Positions 24,016 to 36,974 of a DNA stretch of 64,000 nucleotides are shown here, piece by piece. The DNA comes from Chinchilla lanigera (lineage: Eukaryota; Chordata; Mammalia; Rodentia; Chinchillidae): assembly GCF_000276665.1 (NCBI RefSeq), contig NW_004955502.1, forward strand, positions 3,879,883-3,943,882, given 5' to 3'. Made by a program: the position numbers and the translations under genes. The notes under the pieces were generated by a model. It made no database searches, was not told the DNA's origin, and was given only the letters and a program-made list of their open reading frames with translations. Every line of letters starts with the position of its first letter. The first letter of the stretch is position 1.

Positions 24016-25927
24016 AGAAAAGGGGTGGGAGTTTCCTAAGAAAGAACCAATATGTAGCTGTCTGTATGTTATACATGCTTACTAATCACAGGTGCATTGC
24101 AAACATGCACAAAGTGGAACCTACTTAGTATCAACTCTGTATAATTTGTTCTTTCTAAAAAAAAAGTTCTTTCTAAAAATTCTGAAGTTAACATTTTAAA
24201 ATAAATTTTATTAGAGTACCATATTCACGGCTTTTTACAAAAAAGTAGTCCACACATTTTAGAATTACATAATTATCAATCAGCTTGAAAGCTTGAGTTG
24301 CCTGTTCCTTTCCACCTTAATTCACTTTGGCTGATGGAAAAATCTCATGTGGTAGACCTGTGATGTTAATTTTCCTTACAAATATTTTTCTTCTCTGTCA
24401 CTGAAATTTCGCATTAGTTTCTCTTCTTTTGACATGGCTGCCTACAGTTTTGTCCTTTCTTGATAAGCCAAAAAGGTCGTCTATATTTATTTCCACATAA
24501 AAGTCAGCAGTCAGCACCTGTTCTATCTCTGTGATGCAAAGGTACTAAGAGATAACACACCAGTCTAGAAAGATTAGGGACAAATTTGGCAGCATTTGTG
24601 TGGGAAAAAGAACATAATTTCTCAATGTAATGTTGAATGCAGTCATGTTAGACAGAAAATTAGTCATTAGCAGACTGGGACAGGTGGCTGGAGGCTCTCT
24701 GAAAAGAAAACATCATTAGATAAGACCAACACAAGTTTCTGGTTTCAAACTTTAGCTCAAGAGAATGGAGCATCTCTAAGCATGCTGATAAGGTCTAGGG
24801 TACATATAAAGTTCAGACCATTGGTGAGGGATTGAGAAAACTGCCTGGTCTCAAAACAAACTAAATAGAGACATCCAACTATGGAGTAATGGGGACCTCT
24901 TTCGCTTGGGAGTGGGTCAACACTGTCTATTTCATTCATACAATAACAATGGCCTCAAAGGAAGGAAAATATATTCCTTAGAAGACCTCGTTAATCATAT
25001 AAATGTAAACTGAGACCTCATCATGTTAGGACCCAGCTTCCAGGTAATAATAACATCGTCAGGGATCACTATAGGGATCGGAAACAGGCAGAACCCTAGG
25101 TTCTTACCTGCTGCACATTAAAACCATAATTTGCGTTTTCTCCTAGAATAGCCAAGAACTTAAAAGCCATTTTTTCTATGAACCAGGACGCCTCATTTGG
25201 GCTTACAAATGCTCAACAGGTTCTAAAAGCAGAACAATGTTTGACTTTCATTTTGTATCCTTTGTTACACTGAGCCTTTGGCCAGCTGTCTTCTTAGTTC
25301 TGCATAGGGTATGTTGATCATTTAGGGAGTACCTGCCTAGGAACTGGCCTGACAAGGCTGTAATCAGGATTTCACCCCTCTTCAAGACAAAGGACACTAA
25401 GGTAAAAGGGTTACAGGAGTAGTCAGTTATACCTGGTAATCTCCAGCCTTTGTCCCAAACTTGTGATCACCAACATTCCAAGAGACGCAGAACCCCACCT
25501 GACTGAAGCCACCATAGACAAAGGCAATTCCCTTTCATGGGAACATAACCATCCCTCAGGACTGAGATAAGGACCAACTAGACCCCAGCCCATCAGCTAC
25601 TCCGTAAAGGCTGGACTCCTGTCTCTGAGAGCAGGACAGTCTGAACCCCTTCTGTGTCAGAGTGTGCTCCCTCCAGCTGCCTAAGCTGGAGTCTTTTCCC
25701 ATCTTCTCCCTAATTTTCCAATTAAAACTTCTTTTCTGTAGATTTGTGCTTTAATTTTAGTTCCATTATTACTAAACGCAAGGCTCCAAACTAGCTGGCG
25801 ACAGTATAACCAAGTCTGCTATCTATAAAGTCCACTTTAAACCACTTTATTCTATTTTGTAGGATGGAAATGTCCAGATAATAATGGATTCTATATATCT
25901 CATTTAGTGAGATTAATACTCCTCTTT

Positions 25928-26043
25928 TGGGGTTGGGGATTTAGCTCAGCGGCAAAAGCACCTGCCTGGCAAGTGCAAGGTCGTGAGTTCGGTTCCTGGT
26001 ACCGGAGAAAAACCAAAAAAAAAAACAAAAAACAAAAAACAAA
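25928..26043 (+). mobile_element. ID-type SINE
   Basis: GGGGATTTAGCTCAGCGGCA, GGTCGTGAGTTCGGTTCC, CGGAGAAAAACC and an A-rich tail. Duplication ACTCCTCTTT at 25918-25927 and 26044-26053. Confidence 0.95.
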
Positions 26044-26144
26044 ACTCCTCTTTATTTCCAATAGTTTTCACTTACTCTTTCTTAAGTGTTATTCAATATT
26101 TGAATTTTTTATGCAGCCTCCCATCTGATATTTACATCAACTCT

Positions 26145-26292
26145 GTGAGGGAGGTGCTTTTATTCTGAGGTTTACAAGTTAGACCAATGAGGTTGAAGGA
26201 GATTAAATATATCTTCCTGGATTACACAGCTACTCCATGTGAATAGAAGAGCTGGGATTAGAACCCACGTCCGATTCCAAGCATGGACCCTG
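26145..26292 (-). mobile_element. MIR SINE fragment
   Basis: Antisense MIR: GGTTTACAAGTTAGACCAAT, GATTACACAGCTACTC and GAGCTGGGATTAGAACCCAC. Confidence 0.72.
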
Positions 26293-27740
26293 CGTATGAC
26301 TTTCCTCTGCATTCTTAAACACATGGAAATTAGGAGGCGGATGCTCTGTAAATCAGAGGATCAAGAAAAATGTATTAATGCTCACTGAAATGTTTCCTCC
26401 TCCACAGACACTCTCATAAATTCCTACTAAGAATTGAAATTAAGTTATTAAGTGAAAAATATTCTTTTTAAAACCATTAAACTGTGGCAGAACTTGTAAA
26501 ATGATGAATCACTCTAAACCCTTCCTGAGCAGCAGTGTGGTCAGATTTTAGGGGTAGAGGCTATGAAAACAGGATACATAGTCTGAACAGGGACATGACA
26601 AACCCATTGTACTAAAAGCCCCAGAGCTGAACAGTGGCAAACATTTCATCCATTGGCTAAACCCTCCCCACTGTGCTCACAGGCACAGCAGGCAGGAGGC
26701 AGAGCAGGAGCCTGGGATCCCACAGGCCGCCTTAAAGTTGATGGCCTGGCAGCCAGTGCAGGACACGTAGGATACTTTCTGAGAGAAGTCAAGGGTGCCT
26801 CTGCTTCATCCCAGCATGCATCCTCTGAAGAAAGCTCTCCCCAAGAAAAGGGGGTAATAAACTGAAGGTGCACACAAGCTCTTGTAACTTCTTTGAAAGT
26901 TGGTATTTTCTGAGGCCCAGGTTATTCTCTTTCAGCGGCAAATTATCCTAATGTAGTTCATGAACCATACTTACTTTCCTTTCCTATTAATCAGTCAGCA
27001 ATACTTTGCATGAAATATGCTGACTAGAGCGGAAAGAAAGGAAAGTGCGAATGTTCCTCTGAGCTTCTTTATCACCAGTCTCTCCCCTTCACCCTCCTCC
27101 CCTCACATGTGGGCATAATGTCAGCTGAACAGTATCTTAGGAGTCAGAAAATGTAAAGACTTGGAGTCATTTATGCTGAACTAACAAGTATTTCTAGAGC
27201 ATCTGAATAAGCAAAAAGAAAAAAGGAAAATGTCTACAGCAATTAAGTGCCCTAACTCTATCTCCCAAGCTTCCTCACTGCCTACAAATCTTAACCTTGA
27301 ACTTGGCCTAGCACTCTCACACCTGCGCTTGCCTCCAGCAGATTTGTCCTTTCCTGTTATGATTCAAAAATGGTCAAGGCACTCCATCCCCACCGCCATC
27401 AAAAACTTCTCTTCTGTCTAATTAGGTTTTGGCATCTTACCCAACCCCTGGCTCTTCCTGGTTTTATTTTTTCTATGGGTAGTTTCAAGAGCTTACACAG
27501 TGCATAGGATTAGAAGTCATGATATTGGACACACATACACACACAATTCCAGTGTTTAAATTCATATATAAAATTCTAAGGAAAAAGTTTAATACATAGT
27601 AAAGAGGAAAGCACATTATAGAAAAGCCTGTATTTTACAGTATGGACTGGCTAAGGGCCTATGGCAAGGGGGACTTCTGAGGAACTGTCCTCACTTTTTC
27701 AGGCATAAATGACATTACTCAAAGCATCCAAAGTTAAAGG

Positions 27741-27839
27741 TATGGGGCTGGGGATTTAGCTCAGCGGTACAGCGCCTGCCTGGCAAGCGTGAGATTGTGA
27801 GTTCAATTCCTGGTACCAGAAAAAAACAAAATAAAAAAA
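27741..27839 (+). mobile_element. ID-type SINE
   Basis: GGGGCTGGGGATTTAGCTCA, a shortened GCGGTACAGCGCC, GAGTTCAATTCC and GGTACCAGAAAAAAAC. Duplication AAAGTTAAAGG at 27730-27740 and 27840-27850. Confidence 0.95.
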
Positions 27840-28799
27840 AAAGTTAAAGGCAAACAAACACACAAACAAGCAGAAAACTATTCTAGTCTTACATCATCAG
27901 TGAATTTTAAGATGTAAAAGATCAATTAAGTTAACAGGCTTATTGCTAGCTTACTTCTGTGTACACCTTAGCTACTTGGTTAAATTTGCTTATAAATATC
28001 CCAACTCAAAAAATGTTTGAACATTGCCCATGAGATTATTATTCATTCTAACATCATGTGCTATTCAGTAATGTTTCTACTGTGCCCTAAATGTTTTTTA
28101 CAGTTTTCTTTAACACTCTTCATTATTTATTCAAAAGCCATATAAATGATTTTTTACTTCTCATTATCTACATTTACTAAATCCTCAAAATAGTCATGTT
28201 TTTACTTACTTAATTTTTTAAAGATTCTTCTATGGCAGATCTATCCAAATTGAAAATTCCTCTAAATAATCTCACAATATTTTAGAATCCAAGAGAGAGG
28301 ATTCTCTTAGAGTACCTGCATTCATATTATAATCAAAAGGCCAAAGAAAATATTATAACTGTGGTGAACAGAAAAATATTACTCTACTCCAGCCTAAAGC
28401 TAGGATATGAAGTTCTGTTTAATATCCTTCAAGGATACTATCAACAAACCTAGTAAAGTTTTGCTGAAAAAAGGACTAAAATAATCCACAAAAGAATAAA
28501 TTAGAGAACCGCCATGAAATTTTTTAAAAAATCTTATTCCGTTTCATAACTGACTCTGAAAGACTACACCATTAGAGTTTTTAAACTCTGAACAGTAGTG
28601 CACAGCAACCTCTCTTAAACATTTTGTTAAGATCTCATGTCACTAATTCTTCTACCATAGTGTCTTCTGAAGCTAGCTGCCCTGTCCTTCCTCTGTCCCC
28701 AGCCAGCCTGGAAAAGATTATATCTGAAGTCTTATCTCCCTGTACTTTACATATAGTTGTCATACTTTTCTATTTACTGGGTACAAATTAATTCTAGCA

Positions 28800-29020
28800 T
28801 AGTTTATTTTTATATCTTTGCTCTTGAATTTCCTTCCTAAAATGGCCTATTCTAACCTCTCTACTCATGAAGTCCCCTCTGACTCTTCCAACAAGTGCCG
28901 TTTGCTCTTTCTCAGCAATTGTATACACTTGTTCTTTATACTAATTACTCAGCACTTTCAGACATCCTTATGTGATTCTTACTACCCCAAAGATATAATC
29001 TCCTTGAGGAGAGGTAATAT
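28800..29020 (+). mobile_element. L2 3' end fragment
   Basis: ATGAAGTCCCCTCTGACTC, TGCTCTTTCTCAGCAATTG and ATATAATCTCCTTGAGGAG follow the L2 3' terminal region. Diverged. Confidence 0.5.
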
Positions 29021-29140
29021 AATTTTTTCATATCATAACAATATCATCTAATAGATTTTGATTATTTGAAATTATAACATTTTACATACTGGAATATAGG
29101 CTCACAAAACTTAGAATATAACCAGATGAAAATATAAATA

Positions 29141-29296
29141 CAGTAATCCCTCAGCTCACAAATGCTTCTGCTCGCAAACAATTCAGTTCTCAAATGAGAG
29201 TATTTGACAAAACTTTGCTTCTGTTCACAAACACAACCACAGCCATCTTCCCCAGAATTGTAAAACAAATTAAGTTTGTGAACTGAGGAACCACTA
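29141..29296. mobile_element. Tigger-like MITE
   Basis: 156 bp with terminal inverted repeats: the left end CAGTAATCCCTCAGCTCACA and the right end, complemented, TAGTGGTTCCTCAGTTCACA match at about 15 of 20. The left flank is TA and the right flank TG, a decayed TA duplication. It has no coding capacity. Confidence 0.7.
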
Positions 29297-30054
29297 TGGA
29301 ACAAAGGAAGCTTTAGATATATCAATATGTAGTTAACAGATGTCAAAAACAATTAGTAATGTTTGGAGAAGTTCCTAATACTAAAAATATGTTTTAAAAT
29401 AAAGTAATGCGTATACTTTGGGATAAACATGGTGCATTAATATTTGTATTTCCACTCTTTGCTTAAGTACTAATATAACAATAAAGAAAAGAAAATAGAG
29501 AAAATAAGAGTGCAAATGACAGTAGATGAGAGAGGTCAACACAGTTTTGGAGAAAGGAAAGTAGGTAGACAAGTGGGTACTGACTTGGACCCTAAGTTAC
29601 TGTAGAAAGGTGCAAGTAGCTCTAATTATCCAAGCTGCCTTCAAGCTAGGGAGGTGTCAGCTCCACTGGGCACAGGGCAACTGAGCTGCCCCAGGTCACA
29701 GAACCGGAGTGGCTGCAGCAAGATCCCACCTAGATTCCACCAGCAGGAAGCTGAACTTCCAGTACTTCATTCCTGTCCGAAGCCTGGCCGTGGTCTGTGT
29801 GAAATAATCATCAGCCTCCCTCCTGGCCGCCCCTCCACAAGACCTCTCTCTCTACTGCAGGGCAGGCAGACTTCTCCTCTTCCTTCTTCCAGTGCTGCAT
29901 TTCATCTGCCACCCTTACAGCACTTCATTATATACTGCCTGGTGTGGTTCTTGAATGGCTTCTTGTGTGTGTCTTGGCAACCTATCTAGAATATAAGTGA
30001 CTTTTACTAAGGATAGTTTTTATTTTATCTCCCTAAAACAATGAGCATGCTAGC

Positions 30055-30160
30055 ACTTCTACTTCTCCCACTTTAAATCAGGGGAAACTGAGGCCCAGAG
30101 TCACACAGCTAGTCAAGGAAATGGCTGGGCTAAGGCCCCAAGTCTCCTTATACAACTCCT
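30055..30160 (-). mobile_element. MIR SINE fragment
   Basis: Antisense MIR: GGGGAAACTGAGGCCCAGAG, TCACACAGCTAGTCAAGGAA and GGCTGGGCTAAGGCCCC. Confidence 0.75.
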
Positions 30161-30899
30161 TACATCGCTTGCACACACTCTGCGTTAAGGGTCTTGGCCC
30201 TGCAGCCTGGGTATCACATTTCCCCCCTGATATTCAGTTCTAGTATGTATGACAGGGACTTTTTGTTTTTGTTTTCTTCCTCCACAGGAAATAATGTCAT
30301 GCTCAATTATATAAAACAGAAAGCATTTAACTATTTAGGAATATACTGATACATACACTAATGATGACATAATGACATTTTTCTGGCATTTATAATATCA
30401 GTGATTCATTCTCCAACCTCAGATACATTTTAAAATGTTTACATTTATATTTTATTATTGTAATTCTGCAGTCATTATTCCACTAGACATAGGATGCAAT
30501 CAATAATTACTGATTACATAAAAAGGAATAAGGCTTTTACATTTAGCACTATGAAAACCCTTCAGTTTTCTAGTAAATTTTATCTATATTTTTCCCACTT
30601 GATCACTATAATTTTTTCATATGTTTTGACAGTACTGTACCATATTGTCTCTGAAGCAAAAGAAATGTCACCATTTAGCTTAATTAAACTTGCTAAACAT
30701 CTGGAAAATTGCCAGACTCCTAGTAATCCAGGTCTAGAATTTCTTGCTCCCCTTCAACATCCCTGAAAAGGTCCAGCTGCAGAATTGAACAAGGGTTGGC
30801 ATTTCTCCATCACTGACCAAACAGGCCTACCTATAGCAAGCAAGAAAGCACAATAGGAAACCCATATTTGCTAACTGATTCTTAAATGTTATCTTTGTT

Positions 30900-31090
30900 C
30901 TCAATACCAACAGTAATAATAGCTAGCAGACATTTACTAAAGAGTTCCCTATACACTGGGCAGATGTGTGCTGTATTAGTATCTCATCAAATGCTAACAT
31001 CCCAATAAAGCAGATTCTATAATTACTCTTCCTTTAAAGATAAGGAAAGCAAACCTCACAATGATCGTTGTTTGCAAAAATAATACGGCC
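30900..31090 (-). mobile_element. MIR SINE fragment
   Basis: Diverged antisense MIR around AGCAGACATTTACTAAAGAG, ATCTCATCAAATGCTAAC and AAAGATAAGGAAAGCAAACC. Confidence 0.5.
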
Positions 31091-32599
31091 AGTACCCTGG
31101 AAAGACTGATCGAAAACTCAGAGCTGTCTGGATTCTCCCTGTGTACCAGGTCAGGAGTAGAGCAGGCCTCATCAATTAGTTCATAGCCAGCCTTTTATGG
31201 GGCTAAACAGCTTAATCATTGGGAACACATCCCCCAAACATCCTCAAAGAATAATAACCAGGATAAACCCCACCTTTCCAGTAGACTTATTTTCCCTCTA
31301 ATTTCTACTTCTGTAATAGCTTATTCTTCTCGGCCCGCTTTCCTTCCCACTCCCCTCAGACTCTTGACTCTGCTTTCGGACCCCATAGGGCATGAGGTTT
31401 TCAACAGAGCTGACGGGTGACGCTGCCTTTGCAGTCTTGACTTCGGACCTCTTAAACTGGAAATGTCACTGAGGTTGTAAATATGTAACAGTTAATATGA
31501 CAACTGGATATGAGTTGAACCAATTATTTTAGCCAAATTAAGAAGATTCTAGTTTGTGGTTTAATCAGTCTATTAAGCCAGCTACTCAAATTTTCCCATT
31601 AGGAAAATAAAATTTTGTTTTTACATAGCAAATATTTTAAGATAATTTGATTGTAGTTTAAAAAACATGGGTCAATAAATTAATGGTCAGCACTAGCCTC
31701 TATGAGAGAAAGACACGTAGTGGTTTGGATGACATCACCGTTTCATGCTGATAAGGGACAAGAATAACACACTGCAGAGACACCCATCTGCGTGTTGACG
31801 GTGACCTCATCTATTCCTATGGCCTGCCAAATGTCAGCTGAATCCAGGTGTTCTGTAAATATCTTTCCCTTCAAATCCCTAGACTATTTCTTAATGTAAA
31901 AGAATAATTTAAGGCTAGTTGTAGTGTACGGAGTCAGGCTGTACCTGTTTTAAATTCCTGCTGACTTCTGTCTCTTCTAATTGACCCTGAACAACCCTTG
32001 TCATAGATTAAATCAAAGTATAGGACACCTAAACTGAAAACAGAGCACGGCTATTTGAAAACCAAGTAAAGAGAGAAGTAAAAACTATTTCTATTAAAAT
32101 GCATACTTCGAATACAACTGAAACCACACGAGTGTTAGAGACGTTCGTCGCATGTTTAAAGACGCCTATCATGCTGATACTATATGAAGAGGCTATGGTT
32201 TCTGTATCAGTCAACCAATCTTCATAAACTTAGCTGCTATGTGAACACAAATGTTGGCAAGGCTCATTAAGCTGGAGAACTTCGTGATGAGCTCTCTAGG
32301 TATGCTAAGAATTTAATCTATCTGAAATGCTGGGCACAGCTTTTGGACAATGTGTGAGCAGGAATTGTGTAGGGAAATGAGTCACCTTTAGAAATAACTT
32401 TTTCAAAGATATAATAGCCCCTCACCACTGCTTTTACCCACCTGCAGCTACCCTACCTCAGCATACCACCCAATCCAACAGTGGACCTAAGAATGTCCCA
32501 CGGCCTCGTGCATCAACAGCATTAGTGTTTTCCTAGCTGAATGACCCCTCCCGGAATTAATGGAGATGTTTGGCATTAACCACGTGGAATAGAGAAAGC

Positions 32600-32750
32600 T
32601 GCATTCCAAATACTACACACTTACTCTGTAATCTTGGAAAAGTCACCTCTCCAAGCCATAATTTCCTCATCTGGAAAATGGGGTTAATAATGCACCGATG
32701 TATGTGGGTGCTACTCTCCATACGTGTGTCATACTAACAGTGTGAAGGCA
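32600..32750 (+). mobile_element. MIR SINE fragment
   Basis: CTGTAATCTTGGAAAAGTCA, CATAATTTCCTCATCTGGAA and AATGGGGTTAATAATGCACC follow the MIR core in the sense direction. Confidence 0.75.
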
Positions 32751-34527
32751 GGAGGCCTTAACTAATGGCAGATTAGCTACTTTGGTCATCAAATAGCCCT
32801 CAATACCCAAACATAGCATCAGGGACGAAGACACCTTACTTTCGATTGTGCGCATCTTCCACAGGATTGGCAAGCGTTCCCTGTGAAAGGGTCGATGTTG
32901 AATATTTTAGTCTTTGAGGCCCAGGTAGTCTTTGTCACCTCTATTCAAACCTGCTGCTGTAGAGCAAAAGCAGCCACAGACAAGTGAGCAAGTCAAGGTG
33001 GCCCAGTTTGAGCCTTAGCCCTTCGTTTGTCAACCCTTCCCTACACTGTGTAACGAACATGATTGGTTGATGCATTTAAGCTGGGAGAAATGGACTGCTC
33101 CTCCTCACCCAACCCTCTAGTTTACAGTACTTAGAAAATGGCTGAAAAGAATAGAGAGAAGAATAGGGAGAAGAGAGTACAGTGGCTGTGCTCTCTGTCC
33201 ACCCACTCTTCTTTTTTTTTCCAGGGAGGAATGAACATAAAAGGAAAGGAATTCCCACAAAGCCTGAGGAATCTGAAGTAGAAGAACTTGACACTGTTTC
33301 TTGGCTAAAGCTCACGAGCAGCCTTCTCACTGACTTCCGTGGGTGCCATAGGACATACAGGCAGATAGCAGAGATCTTGCAGTATCTCAAAAGCATGTGA
33401 AGGCAAGCAGTGCCCACAGGTGTATGGAGGAGGCAGAACCAGCTGCACGCCCAGCGAGCATGGAAGGCAGCTCAGAGAGGTGGCTAGCATCAGGCAGGGT
33501 GGGCCTCAGGCAGGTTACCCGGGGAGGGTGATGAGGAAAATGCAGCCTTCCTGGGGGAAACATGCAGCACCAGAAAGTGTGTGGTGGGTGCAGAGACAGT
33601 ACAGAGGTAGGGTGTTCCACTAGAAAGAGCTGCGGGCCCTCCTTTCCCGGGGACCTGGATTGCTAGCCAACCACAAGGAACACACCCAGATAGCTCTGTA
33701 AGTGTGGGACCCAGGTAGTTACACAGGCCCTGGCCTTCGTTTAATTCTGTGCTGGGATTGCCGGAAATTCTTCATTATTTCTGAACAAGGAACTCCACAT
33801 TTCCATTTTACCCTCTTTTTTTTTTTTTTTCTGCCATACTCTTTCTTTAGGATTGCTATTTTTTGTTGCCCTTTCTATTACATGGGATATACACCTCAGG
33901 TGTTAAAGGGTACAATACATTCTACAAGTGAGCACCACTTTCTGTAACTGAATAGGCAAAGAAATGGCACTGAACATCAGCATCTGGCAGTATTTTTTGG
34001 AAAAAACATGACTAAAATGGATTTAAACTAATTAACACTGTTAAATCTCATCTAATATTTGATAAAACATGATTCGATACAGCTATACAATACAATTATA
34101 TAAAATGTGTTAACATCAAAGAATACAACCAAAATTAAGATAGCAAACAAAACCTATATAACTTTTTTTGTGCAGGAAAAGACTTTTGAAGTATGCATGT
34201 AACTGCCCATTCTTTTAAAGAAAATCTACTGCAAGCAAAGTTATCAACCTCCAGAAAGATCACACATTGCATTAATAGGCATATCCCGTAAAAGTGTACA
34301 ATATGCACACTTGTCCCTCTTAATTACACAGTCAGTCTCAGGAGCAGGGTAGGTAAAATAAACCAGACAATGCAAGTCTCCTTGCTGCTGCTTCTACTGT
34401 CTCTCCCACCCCACCACTGACTGACAGTGACACCCCAAGATGTGCAGAAAGAGAGCTGGAAGGAGGGAAAGACTGGAATGGGATTCTGATTTGGCCTAGG
34501 ACTAAGTGATGCATACTGTGTTACCAG

Positions 34528-34686
34528 ATAGCTGGGCTTGGTGGCACACACCTGTAATTCCAGCACTCTGGAGACTGAGGCAGGAGGATCGCCCCAAATG
34601 TAAGGCCTGCCTGGGCTACATACGGAGTTCAAGGCCAGCCTGAAGTACATAGCAAAATCATGTCTCCAATAAAAATAAATAAATAA
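34528..34686 (+). mobile_element. B1 SINE
   Basis: GCTGGGCTTGGTGGCACACA, CCAGCACTCTGGAGACTGAG, CTGCCTGGGCTACATACGG, AAGGCCAGCCTGAAGTACAT, then AATAAATAAATAA. Flanks TTACCAGATA and TTACCTGATA are the likely duplication. Confidence 0.9.
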
Positions 34687-35543
34687 TATTACCTGATAAT
34701 ATTGCAGTCACCTGGACATATCCAGGTGAAGTTCTGTCCCTCTGCAGGGGTTGTAGAAAGGAGTATAGGAAGGCTAAGTGAAGAGCAAAGCTGAAGTAAT
34801 AGAGGTGTGCCCCTGAGATTTATGGGGTTCTTCACTTTGAAATATGATACTGGTTACGGTTTTATAAACCATACAGTACTAGAGGATAAGTAGGTTTCCT
34901 TAAATCTCATTCCTGTTCTTCCTGCTCTGGTTTTTAAAAAGAGAAGCAAGAAATAAGACTCCCAGTCTCTGGAGGCAGCAGAGCCTCGGACTTCCGGCCA
35001 GCAGAACACTGACCAGCATCTCTCAGAGGAGGCTGGTGAGGAGCTTCCAGGGAGCAGGTGGGAGCCCTCACCTTGTTTCTCTGCCGTGTCCACCTTTTCT
35101 GGGCACCTTTACCATCTTCCTATCCCTGCTCCTTTTACGCTGTTCCCTGAGGTCATTAAACTGAGACCTGGTGATCTCACTCGGCTCCAGAACGGGCCCT
35201 CCCAGCCCGTTTCTCAACTACGGGCCTCACCTACCCCACCGAGCTCTTTCCCTGCCAGATCTAGGATGCTATCAAAGAATTCATTCTGTTCACTTTAAAT
35301 CACCCAGCAGCATTCCTACCCTAACCTTCTATTTCTCAAGGACTTGGCTTATTAAACCTAGTGAGTCTTTGAAATTAAAACAGAAGTAGCTGTTTAGTAG
35401 GCTGGGTCAAAGGTTAGGCAGAGATGGTATTTTTTTTAACCATACTGCTAACCCATTTTCCCATGTAAAATACGCTCTTTGAGAGTGACGGCAAGAAGAA
35501 ATCTGGAGATATGTGCTTTTCCCTCCTCTTCCCCTTCAGCATG

Positions 35544-35632
35544 CTAGGGGCTGGGGATTTAGCTCAGCGGCAAAAGCGCCTGCCGCGCAAGGTCGTGAGT
35601 TTGGTTCCCGGTACCGGAGAAAAAAAAAAAAC
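35544..35632 (+). mobile_element. ID-type SINE with small internal deletion
   Basis: GGGGCTGGGGATTTAGCTCA, CGGCAAAAGCGCCTGCCGCG, GGTCGTGAGTTTGGTTCCC and CGGAGAAAAA. It lacks the TGGCAAG usually found between the boxes. Short duplication CAGCATG at 35537-35543 and 35633-35639. Confidence 0.92.
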
Positions 35633-36271
35633 CAGCATGTTTAACTCTCATCGGTCTTTTCCTCTGTGAAGTGCTAGTTCGTTCTTATGGGTCTCAGTCC
35701 AATATTCCTTTTGCAGAGAGCTCACACCTCAAACCCCTCTTAGCTGCTACTCCTGGTGTGAAGGGTCGGGGAGCAGGAGGGTCAGGGGCACGTGTGCTCC
35801 CACTGCAGTGTGCAGCAGACCCAGATCCTCCCGACCCCAGAGTTTCTGGTCAGGCAGGGCTGGGCAGGGCCTGAGAAAGCATTTCTAACAAGTTCCCAGG
35901 TGTTACGGCTGCTGGTCCCAGGACCACACATGGAGAAACAATGTTCTAGGACAACTGGGACTCAGGGTCAGAAATTCCAGGGAGGCCCTTGAGTATCTAT
36001 CTATTTTAATCAGCACCTTTCTTCCCACAACTAAACTGGAAATACTTTGCTGGGGTGGATAAAAATAATTTTTAACTATAACTATTTATGTGAGCTGATT
36101 ACACGCCACATTGGCATTCATTTTCCAGTATGGCCAACCAGTTAGATTTGTGGGTCACAAAATGATGCCCTACAAGCCAAAACCTCTGTACAGATGCAGT
36201 TTCTGTGTATGTGTGTATGTTGTGTAAGGAGACTATTAAAAATCAGATTTAACAAACAATATACATGTTTA

Positions 36272-36395
36272 GACTGAGACAGAATTTTGTTAATTTGCTA
36301 AGCTGTTCAGGCTGGGCTTGAACTTGTAATCCTCTGCCTTAGCCTCCTTGAGTGGTGGTGTGACAAGTGTGTACCATCACTCCTGGGTCTATGTT
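36272..36395 (-). mobile_element. old B1 SINE
   Basis: TGAGACAGAATTTTGTTAAT, GGCTGGGCTTGAACTTGTAA, CTCTGCCTTAGCCTCC and TGTACCATCACTCCTGGG, an antisense B1. Confidence 0.75.
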
Positions 36396-36952
36396 TTTCT
36401 CACAATAGAGAAATTTTTCTCTGTACCTGAAAGGAAAAAAGAAAACTGCATCAAGAGTTTCATGTATCAAGAAAGAAAAGAGGAGTGAATATCCAGTTTG
36501 TAGGGACTTAATCCACAACTGCTCTGCCAGCTTCACCTGTCTGTTAACCCCTGTGCTCTGTAACCCCGGAAGTCTGGGTCTACCCTGAATCTACCTAGAT
36601 GGCAAAGCAAAATTCATGGGGAAGATGAGCTTGAAGGAGGCAGGAACAGGCTGTGTGTAGGTTGTTCAAAGCTCCTGCTGGAAAGGAGGTGTCCAAAGGG
36701 GAGAAGCTGCAGGCTGCCCATAAGCCGGATCACTTTCCAAAGCAGGAGGTATACGGCACAGCGAAGGGAGCGCTCCCAAGAAACCCTTCATAGTAGGCAT
36801 GTCTCAAGGCTCCACTCTCTGCGGTGAATAGAGATTGTACAATAAATAATAAAGGTGTAAATGGAAACACACCCCAGGACAGGGAGAAATGTGCAAAGAC
36901 AAACAGCTATAGACTAGGAGCAAGGTACAAGCTGTAAGAATTGAGTGTTTCC

Positions 36953-36974
36953 TGCGTGTGTGTGTGTGTGTGTT
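36953..36974. repeat. (TG)n microsatellite
   Basis: CGTGTGTGTGTGTGTGTGTG-type run. Confidence 0.85.

Noticed and set aside
33807..33832. T-run that might mark another retro-insertion
   Set aside because: No SINE body and no flanking duplication were found.
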